NCBI RefSeq assembly: GCF_025460835.1
Contig: NZ_JAMXAY010000018.1
Coordinates: 1-64,000 of the forward strand
From: Parapedobacter soli
Lineage (GTDB): Bacteria; Bacteroidota; Bacteroidia; Sphingobacteriales; Sphingobacteriaceae
Direction: 5' to 3'
Length of the DNA: 64,000 nt
Part shown: piece after piece, positions 48,202 through 56,300 of the stretch
Numbering within the stretch: position 1 is the first letter of the stretch
How the letters are laid out: the number at the start of each line of letters is the position of its first letter
The notes under the pieces: model-generated
Database searches by the model: none
What the model was told of the DNA's origin: nothing
What the model saw: only the letters and a program-made list of their open reading frames with translations
Position numbers and translations under genes: made by a program

Positions 48202-48953
48202 GGAATTGACGTAATATCGTTTAAGAGGGAATCCTTGGCGTGGTGCTCGGTACGGCGCAACTGCATTAATGCATCGGCTTTCCTACCTTGCTTCAACATG
48301 GCCAGCGCCTTATACCAATAGGCATCAGATTGGAATACAGAGGTCGGAGCGGCGGTTACCTTGTCGAGGAATACCACCGCGGAGTCGGGCTGGCTGTTGG
48401 CTAGGTAAGCAACTCCGATAAAATAATTCAGTGTGTCGTTACTCCTATTTTCCACCAATAACGGATACCACTTACCTATGGCTTTTCGGAAGTCACCGGT
48501 CTTATAATCTACCATGGCTTCTTCAAATTCATAATTGTCTGACGTTCCCATTAGTGTTGGTAAGCCGGGGTCGGCCTTATAGTACCGACTGAACAGCTTC
48601 TGTTCCTGTGGTTGTGCCGATCGGAAGAACCATAAGCCCACCATAGTCAACACCAATACGGCCGCGGCGGCCAGCCATCGTATACGTTGCCAAAGCGGCT
48701 TACTACTAGTAGAAATGACAGCCTCTTCAGGTTGCAACTCAGCATGGAATAAATTTAACTGTTCAGCGATGTTGGCCTCCTTTATGCCTACAAGCAGTGC
48801 ACGGACTTCCTCTACTTTCCTTTCAAATACTGGGTCGTCCCTTAAACGTTCGTCAAATACCGAACGTTCATCCGCACCCAATTCATCATTCAAATACTCG
48901 CTAATGTATGCCAGCTCTTCTTCGTGCAAATCGTATGACGGCTTCTTTTCCAT
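48198..48953 (-). CDS. Single-pass anti-sigma-like membrane protein with periplasmic TPR domain (unit 2)
   Basis: Paralogue of the unit 1 membrane protein, 251 residues. The N-terminal helices (LAYISEYLNDELGADERSVF, then DERLRDDPVFERKVEEVRAL) resemble Bacteroidota anti-sigma N-termini. One membrane segment lies at about 91-110 (LAAAAVLVLTMVGLWFF). The periplasmic part opens with the same juxtamembrane pattern as unit 1, YYKADPGLPTLMG (DPGLP at 128-132), and then TPR-like helices with EFEEAMVDYKTGDFRKAIGK. It overlaps the sigma gene by one base (TAATG) and the CHAT gene by four (ATGA), so all three are translationally coupled. Confidence 0.7.
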   Translation of the reverse strand: MEKKPSYDLHEEELAYISEYLNDELGADERSVFDERLRDDPVFERKVEEVRALLVGIKEANIAEQLNLFHAELQPEEAVISTSSKPLWQRIRWLAAAAVLVLTMVGLWFFRSAQPQEQKLFSRYYKADPGLPTLMGTSDNYEFEEAMVDYKTGDFRKAIGKWYPLLVENRSNDTLNYFIGVAYLANSQPDSAVVFLDKVTAAPTSVFQSDAYWYKALAMLKQGRKADALMQLRRTEHHAKDSLLNDITSIP

Positions 48954-49522
48954 TATTTCACTCCCTCCTTAAGCACCAGTTCACGCAATTGTTTCAGACA
49001 ACGGTATTTGTTGTTTTTCGCACTAGCCTCCGTCCAGGCAAATTCGGCGGCAATTTCCCGCAGACTTTGTTTGCGGAAGTAGAACCTTCCCAGCAATTCA
49101 CGGCAGCGCGCTCCCAAATGCTTATATTGTTTTTTCACGGCGTTGATGTAATCATCGGTTTCTTCGCCTCGTTCATCCGATACAACGTCAGATTCGTGCC
49201 GTTCATCAACCGGCACCATATATCTATTTTTTTGTTTTCGCAATTCGTCAATCCATTTATTTTTTCCTACCCGCATGAGATAGGCCTCAAAATCCCCTTC
49301 GTCGCGAGGCAAAAACCTTCCAATCTGAATGTTTCTCCATACGGCAAGGAATGCCTCTTGATAAATGTCTTTAGCATCATCGCCTCCCCCGGAATTTTGC
49401 AAAATATAGCGTTCTAAAGCCTCATAATTTGCGATGTAAAGCTGTTTCAATACCGCTTGTTCATCAGAAATGATTCGCTTTACAAGGGAGTCGTCTGGTA
49501 GTCGGAAAGCAGGTTGGTCCAT
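48953..49522 (-). CDS. ECF-type RNA polymerase sigma factor (unit 2)
   Basis: A 189-residue ECF sigma factor. Sigma-2 reads DDAKDIYQEAFLAVWRNIQI with the DNA-melting helix YLMRVGKNKWIDELRKQKNR. Sigma-4 reads CRELLGRFYFRKQSLREIAA and EASAKNNKYRCLKQLRELVL. The shared CRELLGRFYF block places both sigma factors in one subgroup. It begins at the ATG at 49522; a possible promoter of the usual type (TTG at 49575-49573, 22 bases, TAAATTAG at 49550-49543) lies 21 bases upstream. It leads the sigma/anti-sigma/CHAT unit 2 operon. Confidence 0.88.
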   Translation of the reverse strand: MDQPAFRLPDDSLVKRIISDEQAVLKQLYIANYEALERYILQNSGGGDDAKDIYQEAFLAVWRNIQIGRFLPRDEGDFEAYLMRVGKNKWIDELRKQKNRYMVPVDERHESDVVSDERGEETDDYINAVKKQYKHLGARCRELLGRFYFRKQSLREIAAEFAWTEASAKNNKYRCLKQLRELVLKEGVK

Positions 49523-49678
49523 ACGGTCAGCATAGTTTCCGGCTAATTTAATGTTTTATCTCAACAACCTATCAATTTTTGTCCTGTATTTGTTCAATTC
49601 CCTTCAGCCACACCTATTATTTCAATCTACACCTAGGGGCTGAACGCCAAATCCTGGGGACTGGCCTATAATATCCTG

Positions 49679-49849
49679 TCACTGAATTTCTCCGAACGCT
49701 ATGTAGTTCTTCTCCTTTCGGCTATACACATCGGCAATATCCACCTGCACCTCGGCAGGAGGCTCCAGCTGTTTGCTGTCTTTTATGCAGGCTATAGCAC
49801 CGGTTAACACCGGGGCAACTAACCAATAATGAAATTTTGCAGTCGTCAT
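49679..49849 (-). CDS. Small lipoprotein of 56 residues
   Basis: A short reading frame on the minus strand with ATG at 49849 and TGA at 49679. The translation begins MTTAKFHYWLVAPVLTGAIA and reaches a Cys at residue 21 after a hydrophobic stretch, forming the lipobox TGAIAC. A short mature part of about 36 charged residues follows (with QVDIADVYSRKEKNY) and ends EIQ. The promoter-like motif at 49876-49901 lies 27 bases upstream. It stands alone in the gap between the lipocalin-like gene and sigma factor unit 2. No homologue is recognised. Confidence 0.55.
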   Translation of the reverse strand: MTTAKFHYWLVAPVLTGAIACIKDSKQLEPPAEVQVDIADVYSRKEKNYIAFGEIQ

Positions 49850-49875
49850 AAACCGAATTTTAGTTGTTTATAGTA

Positions 49876-49901
49876 TTATCGTTGAGGTTAAAAAAGGTCA
49901 T
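49876..49901 (-). promoter_or_regulatory. ECF-type promoter candidate of the 56-residue lipoprotein gene
   Basis: Minus strand: ATGACC (49901-49896), 15 bases, then GATAA (49880-49876), 27 bases before the ATG. The -35 box extends to TGACCTTTTTT, like the copies at 31937 and 56301. A small inverted repeat GCTAT-GGG-ATAGC lies just upstream (49912-49924). Confidence 0.45.
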
Positions 49902-49947
49902 CAAATAGACCGCTATGGGATAGCAGCACAATTGATAGTGATTATTC

Positions 49948-50388
49948 CTACTGTTTTCGGTAGGTTTCCTTTATCAAACTGCCATCACCACCCCGATAGG
50001 TAACTACAAGCTCCTTACAAGTGAAGCTTAAGATCGTAGACGTGCCTGAGTTTAATATTAGCATGCGGCTACCTACATTGACATCCCACGTGCCGGAAGT
50101 GCTTCCACTTGGGTCACATATTTTGCCCGCATCTGTGTAAATGAACGTCCCATCCGCCCTCAATTCGTTGATATCATCTAACTCACAGTCGTCGTAGATG
50201 TCATGAAGTGCGTCGCGCTCACCGGCTGCCCCAACATAGCTGGCGGCGACGATTTTATATTTACCTGCAAGGGCCGCGACAGAAATCTCACACTCTTCTC
50301 CCGTATCATCCAGTTCTTTTTTCTTACAACCGGTAAAGAGGGATGAAACAATAAACAGTGTGGTTAGTGCAAAAAATAACGATCTCAT
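49948..50388 (-). CDS. Lipocalin-like lipoprotein
   Basis: A lipoprotein of 146 residues with lipobox LFTGC after RSLFFALTTLFIVSS. The mature part follows the lipocalin-like pattern frequent in Bacteroidota surface lipoproteins: AALAGKYKIVAASY, LRADGTFIYTDAGKICDPSG, and SGTWDVNVGSRMLILNSG. Three cysteines in the mature protein (in EECEISV, DDCELDD and KICDPSG) may form disulfides. Ligand unknown. It stands alone with an ECF-like promoter motif at 50458-50483. Confidence 0.75.
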   Translation of the reverse strand: MRSLFFALTTLFIVSSLFTGCKKKELDDTGEECEISVAALAGKYKIVAASYVGAAGERDALHDIYDDCELDDINELRADGTFIYTDAGKICDPSGSTSGTWDVNVGSRMLILNSGTSTILSFTCKELVVTYRGGDGSLIKETYRKQ

Positions 50389-50457
50389 GGTGTTCGCTTT
50401 AGTCAGTAATTATTCTTGTTAATGCTCATTTTGTTAAGCCGTACATATACTATTTAC

Positions 50458-50483
50458 ATATCGTAAAACAGCCAGAACGTCAT
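50458..50483 (-). promoter_or_regulatory. ECF-type promoter candidate of the lipocalin-like lipoprotein gene
   Basis: Minus strand: ATGACG (50483-50478), 15 bases, then GATAT (50462-50458), 70 bases before the ATG. It shares GATGAC and ACGATA with the copy at 49876-49901. The -35 box differs in one base from the strongest copies. Confidence 0.35.
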
Positions 50484-50552
50484 CATAAAATTAAAAAGGG
50501 CACCCCCCTACAGGAAAGGCACCCCTCATTAAACACATGGAACGGCCGTTAA

Positions 50553-51179
50553 TCAGTTGAGTAGCAACTGAATATTGAATTTCACACCCAATGTTACATG
50601 AAATGCCGTTACGTCTGGCTCTGTACCGGTGTTTTGACCATCGAAAAACTCTTTGTTTTTCCCTTCCAACGAAAAGAGACCTTTGGCGAACACAGACAAT
50701 TGTGGATTGAAGAAGTAAGCCACGCCACCGCCCACATGGGGGGTATGCGCCTTTATCCTAACATCCACATAGCCTTCTCCGTAGCTGATGTCGTTCATGC
50801 CGAGTGTCCGGTTACTATAACCTGCTTGGACAAAAGGGCGCCATGCGTGGATTGTACCTAAAAAGTTCAACCGCACGCCAATATCCAACTGACTCATCGA
50901 CATGGATTTAGCGTCTACATTATCCATGGTTATCGAAGAATATGTGAAGCCCAGGTAAGGCTCGATCAATTCGGTAATCCCGTAACTCGCCGCCACGCCC
51001 GCACCGTACCCACTTCCCGCATCCTCAGCAAGGAGTTCGTAATAATCCGAACTCCACCCCATCATATTCACTCCTGCTGCCAGATTCAAACCTTTGATGG
51101 TTGAACGTTGCATAATCTGTCCGCTAGCAGTGAGGCAGCCTACTGCCACCGCCAATACAAATGTTAATATCGATTTCAT
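50553..51179 (-). CDS. Outer membrane beta-barrel protein
   Basis: A 208-residue protein with a signal peptide (ILTFVLAVAVGCLTASGQ) and alternating hydrophobic strands of an eight-stranded OmpA/OmpX-like barrel, such as YGITELIEPYLGFTYSSIT, WRPFVQAGYSNRTLG and HVGGGVAYFFNPQLSVFAKG. It ends FHVTLGVKFNIQLLLN. It is the last gene of the FHA-kinase operon, 38 bases after the kinase stop, so its level may follow that signalling module. Ligand unknown. Confidence 0.78.
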   Translation of the reverse strand: MKSILTFVLAVAVGCLTASGQIMQRSTIKGLNLAAGVNMMGWSSDYYELLAEDAGSGYGAGVAASYGITELIEPYLGFTYSSITMDNVDAKSMSMSQLDIGVRLNFLGTIHAWRPFVQAGYSNRTLGMNDISYGEGYVDVRIKAHTPHVGGGVAYFFNPQLSVFAKGLFSLEGKNKEFFDGQNTGTEPDVTAFHVTLGVKFNIQLLLN

Positions 51180-51217
51180 ATCTTTTCTTTTTTTACTTTT
51201 TTACAATCATTTGTCAA

Positions 51218-53014
51218 CTAAGGTACATCCACCCCTTTCTCCAACATCACTACAAAATCGGGTGATGCCAACATATCCGATAGCCGGCCACTCAGCTCGC
51301 TCTTGGCGAAAGGGATGGTCCGCCCATTGACGCTGCTGACGCCATTGAACCGGATACTCACTTGTTTCGAGCCCACCCGTTGGATTTCGGCTGTTGCGAG
51401 TGCTCCTACAGGAATAATGGTATACCCCTTATAGGTTACGGGCTTGGTAACAGAAAAAGAGAGCTTCCGGCCTTTTTTCAATTGGTCTTCGGCCAGCTTT
51501 TCTCGCAGGCGCAGGCTTACCGCAACCTGGCCATCCACTACCATACCGGCAGGCGGCGTCTTATCGGATACTGGGTGTATCTCCTCTTCTACCTCGGCAG
51601 GCCTTGGTGTCGTCTCTGCTACCGGCACGCTTACGTCGCTGGCGGTGGTCGTTTCCTCTTCCGACTTCGCAACCTGAGTGACCCCATCCACCGCCACGTC
51701 ACCGGTCTCCTGTTGTGTGGTTCCCGACTGAGACACCCGCCCAGACTGATCCGGCACACTCCCTTCAGCGGGTGTTTTCTCAGATTCGGTCATAGCTAAT
51801 AGCTGTTCTACATTGGCCATAGTTGCCGCATCCGTTCCAGCCGGTATACCTGCCACAGAAACTGCCGCACCCATATCTGCTTTCCCACCTTCCACTCGAT
51901 CTGATTGCGCTTGCTTTTTCTCAACGGACTGGCCGCTACGGGGCCAAATCAAAAACACCATCGCTAATACCACCAATATCACTGCCGCTATACCGACCCC
52001 ATAAATTACATTGCGGTACTGCTTCTCTTTCACCATCCCATCGGTTGATATTGCCGGGGAGGGCCCGCCACCTATCGCCGTCGGTTCGAACACCCTCGTT
52101 CCGGGCACATCGGCAGCCGGGGCTGCGCCGGTCACCATCAATATTTCCGTCGGGGCAGGAGCACTTTTCTCACGCGGCATACGTACCGCTCGATAATTTG
52201 GGAATGTGCGGAGCAATGCCTCTCGGAATTGGCTCGTATCGGCAAAACGGCGAGCGGGGTCTGCTTCCATCGCTTTGGCGATTATGCCGGCTAATTTACG
52301 CGGCACTGTCTTTTTCAATTTATCCAATGGCAGCGGATTACCATTGATGATGGCCTGCATCAGTGCGAACTCGCTTGTCCCCTTGAAGGGCAATACACCC
52401 CCGGCGGCCAATTCGTAGGCTACAACCCCAAGTGCATAGCAATCCGACGCCGGTGAAGGATCCGCTCCTTGAATCAATTCAGGTGCAAGGTAATCCAATG
52501 TGCCGATTACGCTTTTTACTTTTGTAAGGCGATTGGCTTGGTCAGAAATCCGAGCAATACCAAAATCCATGATCTTTACGTCACCCTGCGGTGTAAGCAT
52601 AAGGTTCGCCGGCTTGATGTCTCGATGCAATACATTTTTTTGATGTGCGTATCCCAACCCATCTAATAATGCAACCAAAATAGGCACCAGTGTATCAGGC
52701 TCCAATGCACCATTTTTACGCAAATAGGCATCCATATTATCACCCGCTACGTACTCCATAACCATATAATGGTCACTACCTTCTTGGATATAATTATAAA
52801 GCAATGCGATATTGGGGTGCGACAACCGGCTTAATATCCGGGCTTCGTTTGTGAAGCGCTGCAAAAACGTAGGGTCATACACCAAGTTAGCATTAAGGTT
52901 CTTGATGGCCACTTTGCGGTCAAGGGCCAGGTCAACAGCCAAATAAACTTTGCCCATGCCTCCTTCGCCCAAAAGCGCATCCACCCGGTATCCCTGTATG
53001 GTTTTTCCAATCAT
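51218..53014 (-). CDS. Transmembrane Hanks-type Ser/Thr protein kinase
   Basis: A 598-residue receptor-like kinase. The kinase domain (about 8-270) has the glycine loop GEGGMGKVY, the VAIK lysine K38, the catalytic HRDIKPAN with D132, and DFG D150; all invariant residues are present, so it should be active. A membrane segment lies at about 336-357 (VIYGVGIAAVILVVLAMVFL). The periplasmic part has a low-complexity Glu/Thr/Val stretch and a C-terminal beta domain with SLRLREKLAEDQLKKGRKLS and YTIIPVGALATAEIQRVGSK. The PP2C gene upstream ends 4 bases before it, a typical kinase/phosphatase pairing. Confidence 0.93.
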   Translation of the reverse strand: MIGKTIQGYRVDALLGEGGMGKVYLAVDLALDRKVAIKNLNANLVYDPTFLQRFTNEARILSRLSHPNIALLYNYIQEGSDHYMVMEYVAGDNMDAYLRKNGALEPDTLVPILVALLDGLGYAHQKNVLHRDIKPANLMLTPQGDVKIMDFGIARISDQANRLTKVKSVIGTLDYLAPELIQGADPSPASDCYALGVVAYELAAGGVLPFKGTSEFALMQAIINGNPLPLDKLKKTVPRKLAGIIAKAMEADPARRFADTSQFREALLRTFPNYRAVRMPREKSAPAPTEILMVTGAAPAADVPGTRVFEPTAIGGGPSPAISTDGMVKEKQYRNVIYGVGIAAVILVVLAMVFLIWPRSGQSVEKKQAQSDRVEGGKADMGAAVSVAGIPAGTDAATMANVEQLLAMTESEKTPAEGSVPDQSGRVSQSGTTQQETGDVAVDGVTQVAKSEEETTTASDVSVPVAETTPRPAEVEEEIHPVSDKTPPAGMVVDGQVAVSLRLREKLAEDQLKKGRKLSFSVTKPVTYKGYTIIPVGALATAEIQRVGSKQVSIRFNGVSSVNGRTIPFAKSELSGRLSDMLASPDFVVMLEKGVDVP

Positions 53015-53018
53015 GTCG

Positions 53019-53909
53019 TCACGGATTTGGCTTACTGTTTTCTAAAAATTCCTGCGTGTTCTTCAACGCCGTATCCTGTTCCAATGGCTGTATACGGCCC
53101 AGTACCACCGTAATATTATCGTGTCCACCGCGGCGCTTTGCTTCATCTACCATCTCCCGGGCCGTATCGGCACGGTCAGCACCCTCATTCAAGTATGTCT
53201 TGATCTCATCATCCGATAGGTACTCATATAACCCGTCTGAACAGAGGAAAATAATATCACCGGGTGCTGCGCCGCCTTCTTTGCACGATACTTCGGGCTC
53301 TACCGTGGCTGCCGCACCCAGCGCCTGCATCAGGACATTCCTTTTCGGATGCTTGTTCGCCTCTTCGTGGGCCAACGTCCCTGTTTGAATAAGGTACTGT
53401 ACATACGTTTGGTCCGCTGTCATCCGTGTCAGCTGCCCTTCGCGCCAATGGTATGCCCTGCTGTCACCGACATGCGCAACGTATAAGGCATCGCCGATAG
53501 TGACCACGGCTGTACATGTCGTGCCCATTCCCTTATGGGGCTCTTCCTGGCCTGCTCGGTATATCTCCGTATTGACCAAGTGGAATGCCTTCTTAAGCCG
53601 ATCCAGCACCTCCCCCCGTCCGCCGAAAAACAGTTTTGATATCCGCTCCACAGCCATCCTGCTAGCCACCTCGCCACTGTTGTGCCCGCCCATGCCGTCC
53701 GCCAGCACCAGCATCATACCCCGGTCCACTCGCATACTTCCATTTTCGGGGTAAACCGCAGCTGCACTGTCCTCGTTGTTAGACCGAACGTTGCCCACAT
53801 CCGAGACAATCTGGATATTCAGAGGCCCAACACGCCCTGCTTGCGCCAGGATTGCCAACGGCAGGTCGTGCCACTTGCCCGGTCGAAACCATTTGGCCCA
53901 TGTTTTCAT
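53019..53909 (-). CDS. PP2C-family Ser/Thr protein phosphatase
   Basis: A cytoplasmic metal-dependent phosphatase of 296 residues, expected to reverse phosphorylation by the neighbouring kinase. The metal-binding motifs are VRSNNEDS, VLADGMGGHNSGEVAS, GDSRAYHW, LCSDGLYEYL and RGGHDNITVVLG. The N-terminal 30 residues (WAKWFRPGKWHDLPLAIL) precede the domain. Its start overlaps the upstream 221-residue membrane protein gene by four bases (ATGA), and the kinase starts 4 bases after it. Confidence 0.93.
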   Translation of the reverse strand: MKTWAKWFRPGKWHDLPLAILAQAGRVGPLNIQIVSDVGNVRSNNEDSAAAVYPENGSMRVDRGMMLVLADGMGGHNSGEVASRMAVERISKLFFGGRGEVLDRLKKAFHLVNTEIYRAGQEEPHKGMGTTCTAVVTIGDALYVAHVGDSRAYHWREGQLTRMTADQTYVQYLIQTGTLAHEEANKHPKRNVLMQALGAAATVEPEVSCKEGGAAPGDIIFLCSDGLYEYLSDDEIKTYLNEGADRADTAREMVDEAKRRGGHDNITVVLGRIQPLEQDTALKNTQEFLENSKPNP

Positions 53910-54571
53910 ATACGCGATTGCCTACGGAGGAATAACAGCCCAATCACCGACAGCAGCGAAGCACCCAGCAATGAGTAACCTGCTGTCTTCATCCGTGCAT
54001 CGCCCGTGGCTATCACGCTCTCCGTTGGCCGCTTGTATTTGATGGTGATGTAGTTGAATTCATCCTTGTCAAATTCCATCCCGGTTACATCCGTCGGCAA
54101 AGTAACCCGCATATTGGTTTGGAGCACGTTGTAGCCCATATTTTGGGAGATCGAGGCCGTGAAACTATTTTCCGTGATTTTAACGGGTTGCGTTTCTCGG
54201 AGCCCCAATTCGGCTATCCAGTTATCCTTACCGAGGTATTTCACTGCACCTTTCGCTTTGTAGGTCAGCCGGAAGCTGCGGTCCATCTCGTTGGGTTCAT
54301 AATTGAAATCGTAGAGGTACAGCGGGCTTAGTGATTTCTCGATATTACGTTTCAGATTAGAAGCATTCCCGGCGCCATAGGCATAATTCCACCACTGCCA
54401 CTGCATTGCGTTCAATTTACCGGAAATAGTAAACGTGGCATTTCCTGCCGAATCGATATGTGCCTCGCTATTGAATATCATCGGTTCCTTCACTGTCTGC
54501 TGCCCCAATACCAGCAACGTGGCGATCGCCATAACGGTAACCACGGCAAAAAGCTTTTTCATGATTTTCAT
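53906..54571 (-). CDS. Type I membrane protein of unknown function in the kinase operon
   Basis: A 221-residue protein with an N-terminal signal peptide (KKLFAVVTVMAIATLLVLG), a beta-rich periplasmic domain (about 25-195), and a C-terminal membrane segment (SLLGASLLSVIGLLFL) followed by RRQSRI. No family was recognised. Several WW and aromatic residues (NAMQWQWWNYAYGAG) may bind a ligand. It lies between the FHA-transglutaminase gene (11 bases) and the phosphatase (4-base overlap). It may be a sensor or partner of the kinase module. Confidence 0.72.
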   Translation of the reverse strand: MKIMKKLFAVVTVMAIATLLVLGQQTVKEPMIFNSEAHIDSAGNATFTISGKLNAMQWQWWNYAYGAGNASNLKRNIEKSLSPLYLYDFNYEPNEMDRSFRLTYKAKGAVKYLGKDNWIAELGLRETQPVKITENSFTASISQNMGYNVLQTNMRVTLPTDVTGMEFDKDEFNYITIKYKRPTESVIATGDARMKTAGYSLLGASLLSVIGLLFLRRQSRI

Positions 54572-54582
54572 CGTTAATAAGT

Positions 54583-56253
54583 TTATAATTGTTGGCCTTG
54601 TTGATTAAATACCAATGGCCCGCCCATGGCCATCCGCTGTCCCAGCTGGTCCACCTTCACACGCATGAACGCATCGTCGGTAAGTTCCATCGGATGCACG
54701 CCGTTGCTAGTCAGCTGCCTCACATCGATAATCGAGTAGCCAGGTACACCCTGCTGCGCCTGCTGCATGAATTCATTGAGCTGCTTCATTCCTGCTTGCA
54801 GGGCTTGGTCGGCTGTGGCAATATAGCCCAACCCTGCTCCTCCAACGGCCGTCGCTTCGATAGCTAGGTATTGCCCATTCACGCGTACGCCTGGATAGGC
54901 GTGGCCCGGCACAAAGAAAATCACCGGGTCGAGGCCCTCGCTCGCAAAAACACTTGCGTAGAGAAAAGCCATTTCGATGCATAAGCCCGTATTGCCGGTT
55001 ATCACTTCGCGGGGGAGCCGTATTTTCTGCTGTGTACTCACAATGTCGCCTATTTCCTGTTGGACGCCGCTGGTGCCACTGTAAACCATGCCTGTGCGAC
55101 GGGTGGCTTCATATACGCCCATCATGAATCGCATCACCTCCAGTGGTTCCTGGCTTACACCCGCCGTTGCACCCCCCAGTACCTTTTCCTGTACCTGTTG
55201 CGTATAATACTTTACAATCGGGTCTTGCGGGGTAATGAATACCGGTGCCAAGTCGTTATTGTCCTCGAGATCCGTTGTGCCCCTGATTTCGTTCATCGGA
55301 ATGTTGGTATAGAGGTAGTCATTGCGGCTCAGCATCTGGAATGGATAGGTCTTCTCATATTTCTCCGGGTTACCGGCATTCGTGTAGGTAATGCGTATCT
55401 GCATCCGTTCGCTAGACTGGGTGGTCTTTTCTACCACCCGCTGTGGAAACTGCGGATAGATGGTCACTACCGATGCGCCTCCCGGCAAGATGTATTTAAC
55501 CTCTTCGGCTGTTGTCCAGTCGATATACCCGGGCACAGCATAATCAACCTTTACGTCCTGCAATTCGCCGCTGCCTTTATTGTCGATGACCACCTTGCTG
55601 AAATAAAACCGCCCGTCGAGTGCCATCGGGTTGGCATACACCTTATAAGCTGCCGGCATCATCGCTTGCAATGGGAATATCTGGATATCCAGCTCACCAT
55701 CGCCGACCATCTTCGACACAGAGGTCTGCTTGGTGAATCCCATCCATAACACCAGCGCCCCAGCCAATAATAAAAGGGCCGGCAGTGCATACAACCACGT
55801 TGCTTTCGTCTTCCGGTTGGTTACCGGTACATAGTCCATCACCGGTTGGGTATCGAATGCACTTGTAGGCGCAGCGATATCGATAACCTGCGTGGGCTGA
55901 GCCATCGGAACCGGGCGCGGGTCGAGGTCAAACACAAACACCGGACCATTGCCACCCAGCTTGATTTCATCGCCCGGGCGCAGCTCCGTGACTCCCGATA
56001 TCCGGCGGCCGTTGACATAGGAGCCATTCCGCGATCCGTTGTCTTCAATCGTTATCCGGCCATCTGGTTGCCGCACGATCCGCGCATGCTGCCGGCTTAC
56101 CATAAGCTCACGCTCGGGGTCGAACCGGATTTCACTGTCCGGATCACGTCCAATCCGCAATTCGGGCAATGAAAAATCAAAGGTTTCCACCTGGTCGGCC
56201 TTGATACCCTCCTTGTACCTGATTTGATACTGTTTTACTGTTCGTTCCATCAT
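54583..56253 (-). CDS. FHA domain / membrane segment / transglutaminase-like protein
   Basis: A 556-residue transmembrane protein. The N-terminal FHA domain (about 30-110) has the phosphothreonine-binding residues in LRIGRDPDSEIRF, VSRQHARIV and NGSRNGSYVNGRRI. A membrane segment lies at 151-173 (TWLYALPALLLLAGALVLW). The periplasmic part ends in a transglutaminase-like fold with C425 (GLCIEMAFLYASVF), H451 (GHAYPGV) and E466 (LAIEAT) as the catalytic-type triad. The FHA domain would bind a phosphorylated partner of the operon kinase. It heads the operon, with the ECF-like promoter motif at 56301-56327. Whether the periplasmic domain is enzymatically active is unproven. Confidence 0.85.
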   Translation of the reverse strand: MMERTVKQYQIRYKEGIKADQVETFDFSLPELRIGRDPDSEIRFDPERELMVSRQHARIVRQPDGRITIEDNGSRNGSYVNGRRISGVTELRPGDEIKLGGNGPVFVFDLDPRPVPMAQPTQVIDIAAPTSAFDTQPVMDYVPVTNRKTKATWLYALPALLLLAGALVLWMGFTKQTSVSKMVGDGELDIQIFPLQAMMPAAYKVYANPMALDGRFYFSKVVIDNKGSGELQDVKVDYAVPGYIDWTTAEEVKYILPGGASVVTIYPQFPQRVVEKTTQSSERMQIRITYTNAGNPEKYEKTYPFQMLSRNDYLYTNIPMNEIRGTTDLEDNNDLAPVFITPQDPIVKYYTQQVQEKVLGGATAGVSQEPLEVMRFMMGVYEATRRTGMVYSGTSGVQQEIGDIVSTQQKIRLPREVITGNTGLCIEMAFLYASVFASEGLDPVIFFVPGHAYPGVRVNGQYLAIEATAVGGAGLGYIATADQALQAGMKQLNEFMQQAQQGVPGYSIIDVRQLTSNGVHPMELTDDAFMRVKVDQLGQRMAMGGPLVFNQQGQQL

Positions 56254-56300
56254 CAGAAATAATTTTAAATGTGTTTAAATGATCAGCTTATTCTAAGTAC

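Noticed and set aside
50497-50525. G-rich pair GGGTGCC after the outer-membrane barrel gene taken as a terminator
   Set aside because: The two copies are direct repeats, not inverted; only a weak stem with G-U pairs forms. It is not enough for a terminator call.
26497-56253. The accessory block as a recently inserted genomic island
   Set aside because: No integrase, transposase, flanking direct repeats or tRNA junction was seen at its ends; the tRNA cluster lies about 1.4 kb away but on the far side of another gene. Composition was not computed.
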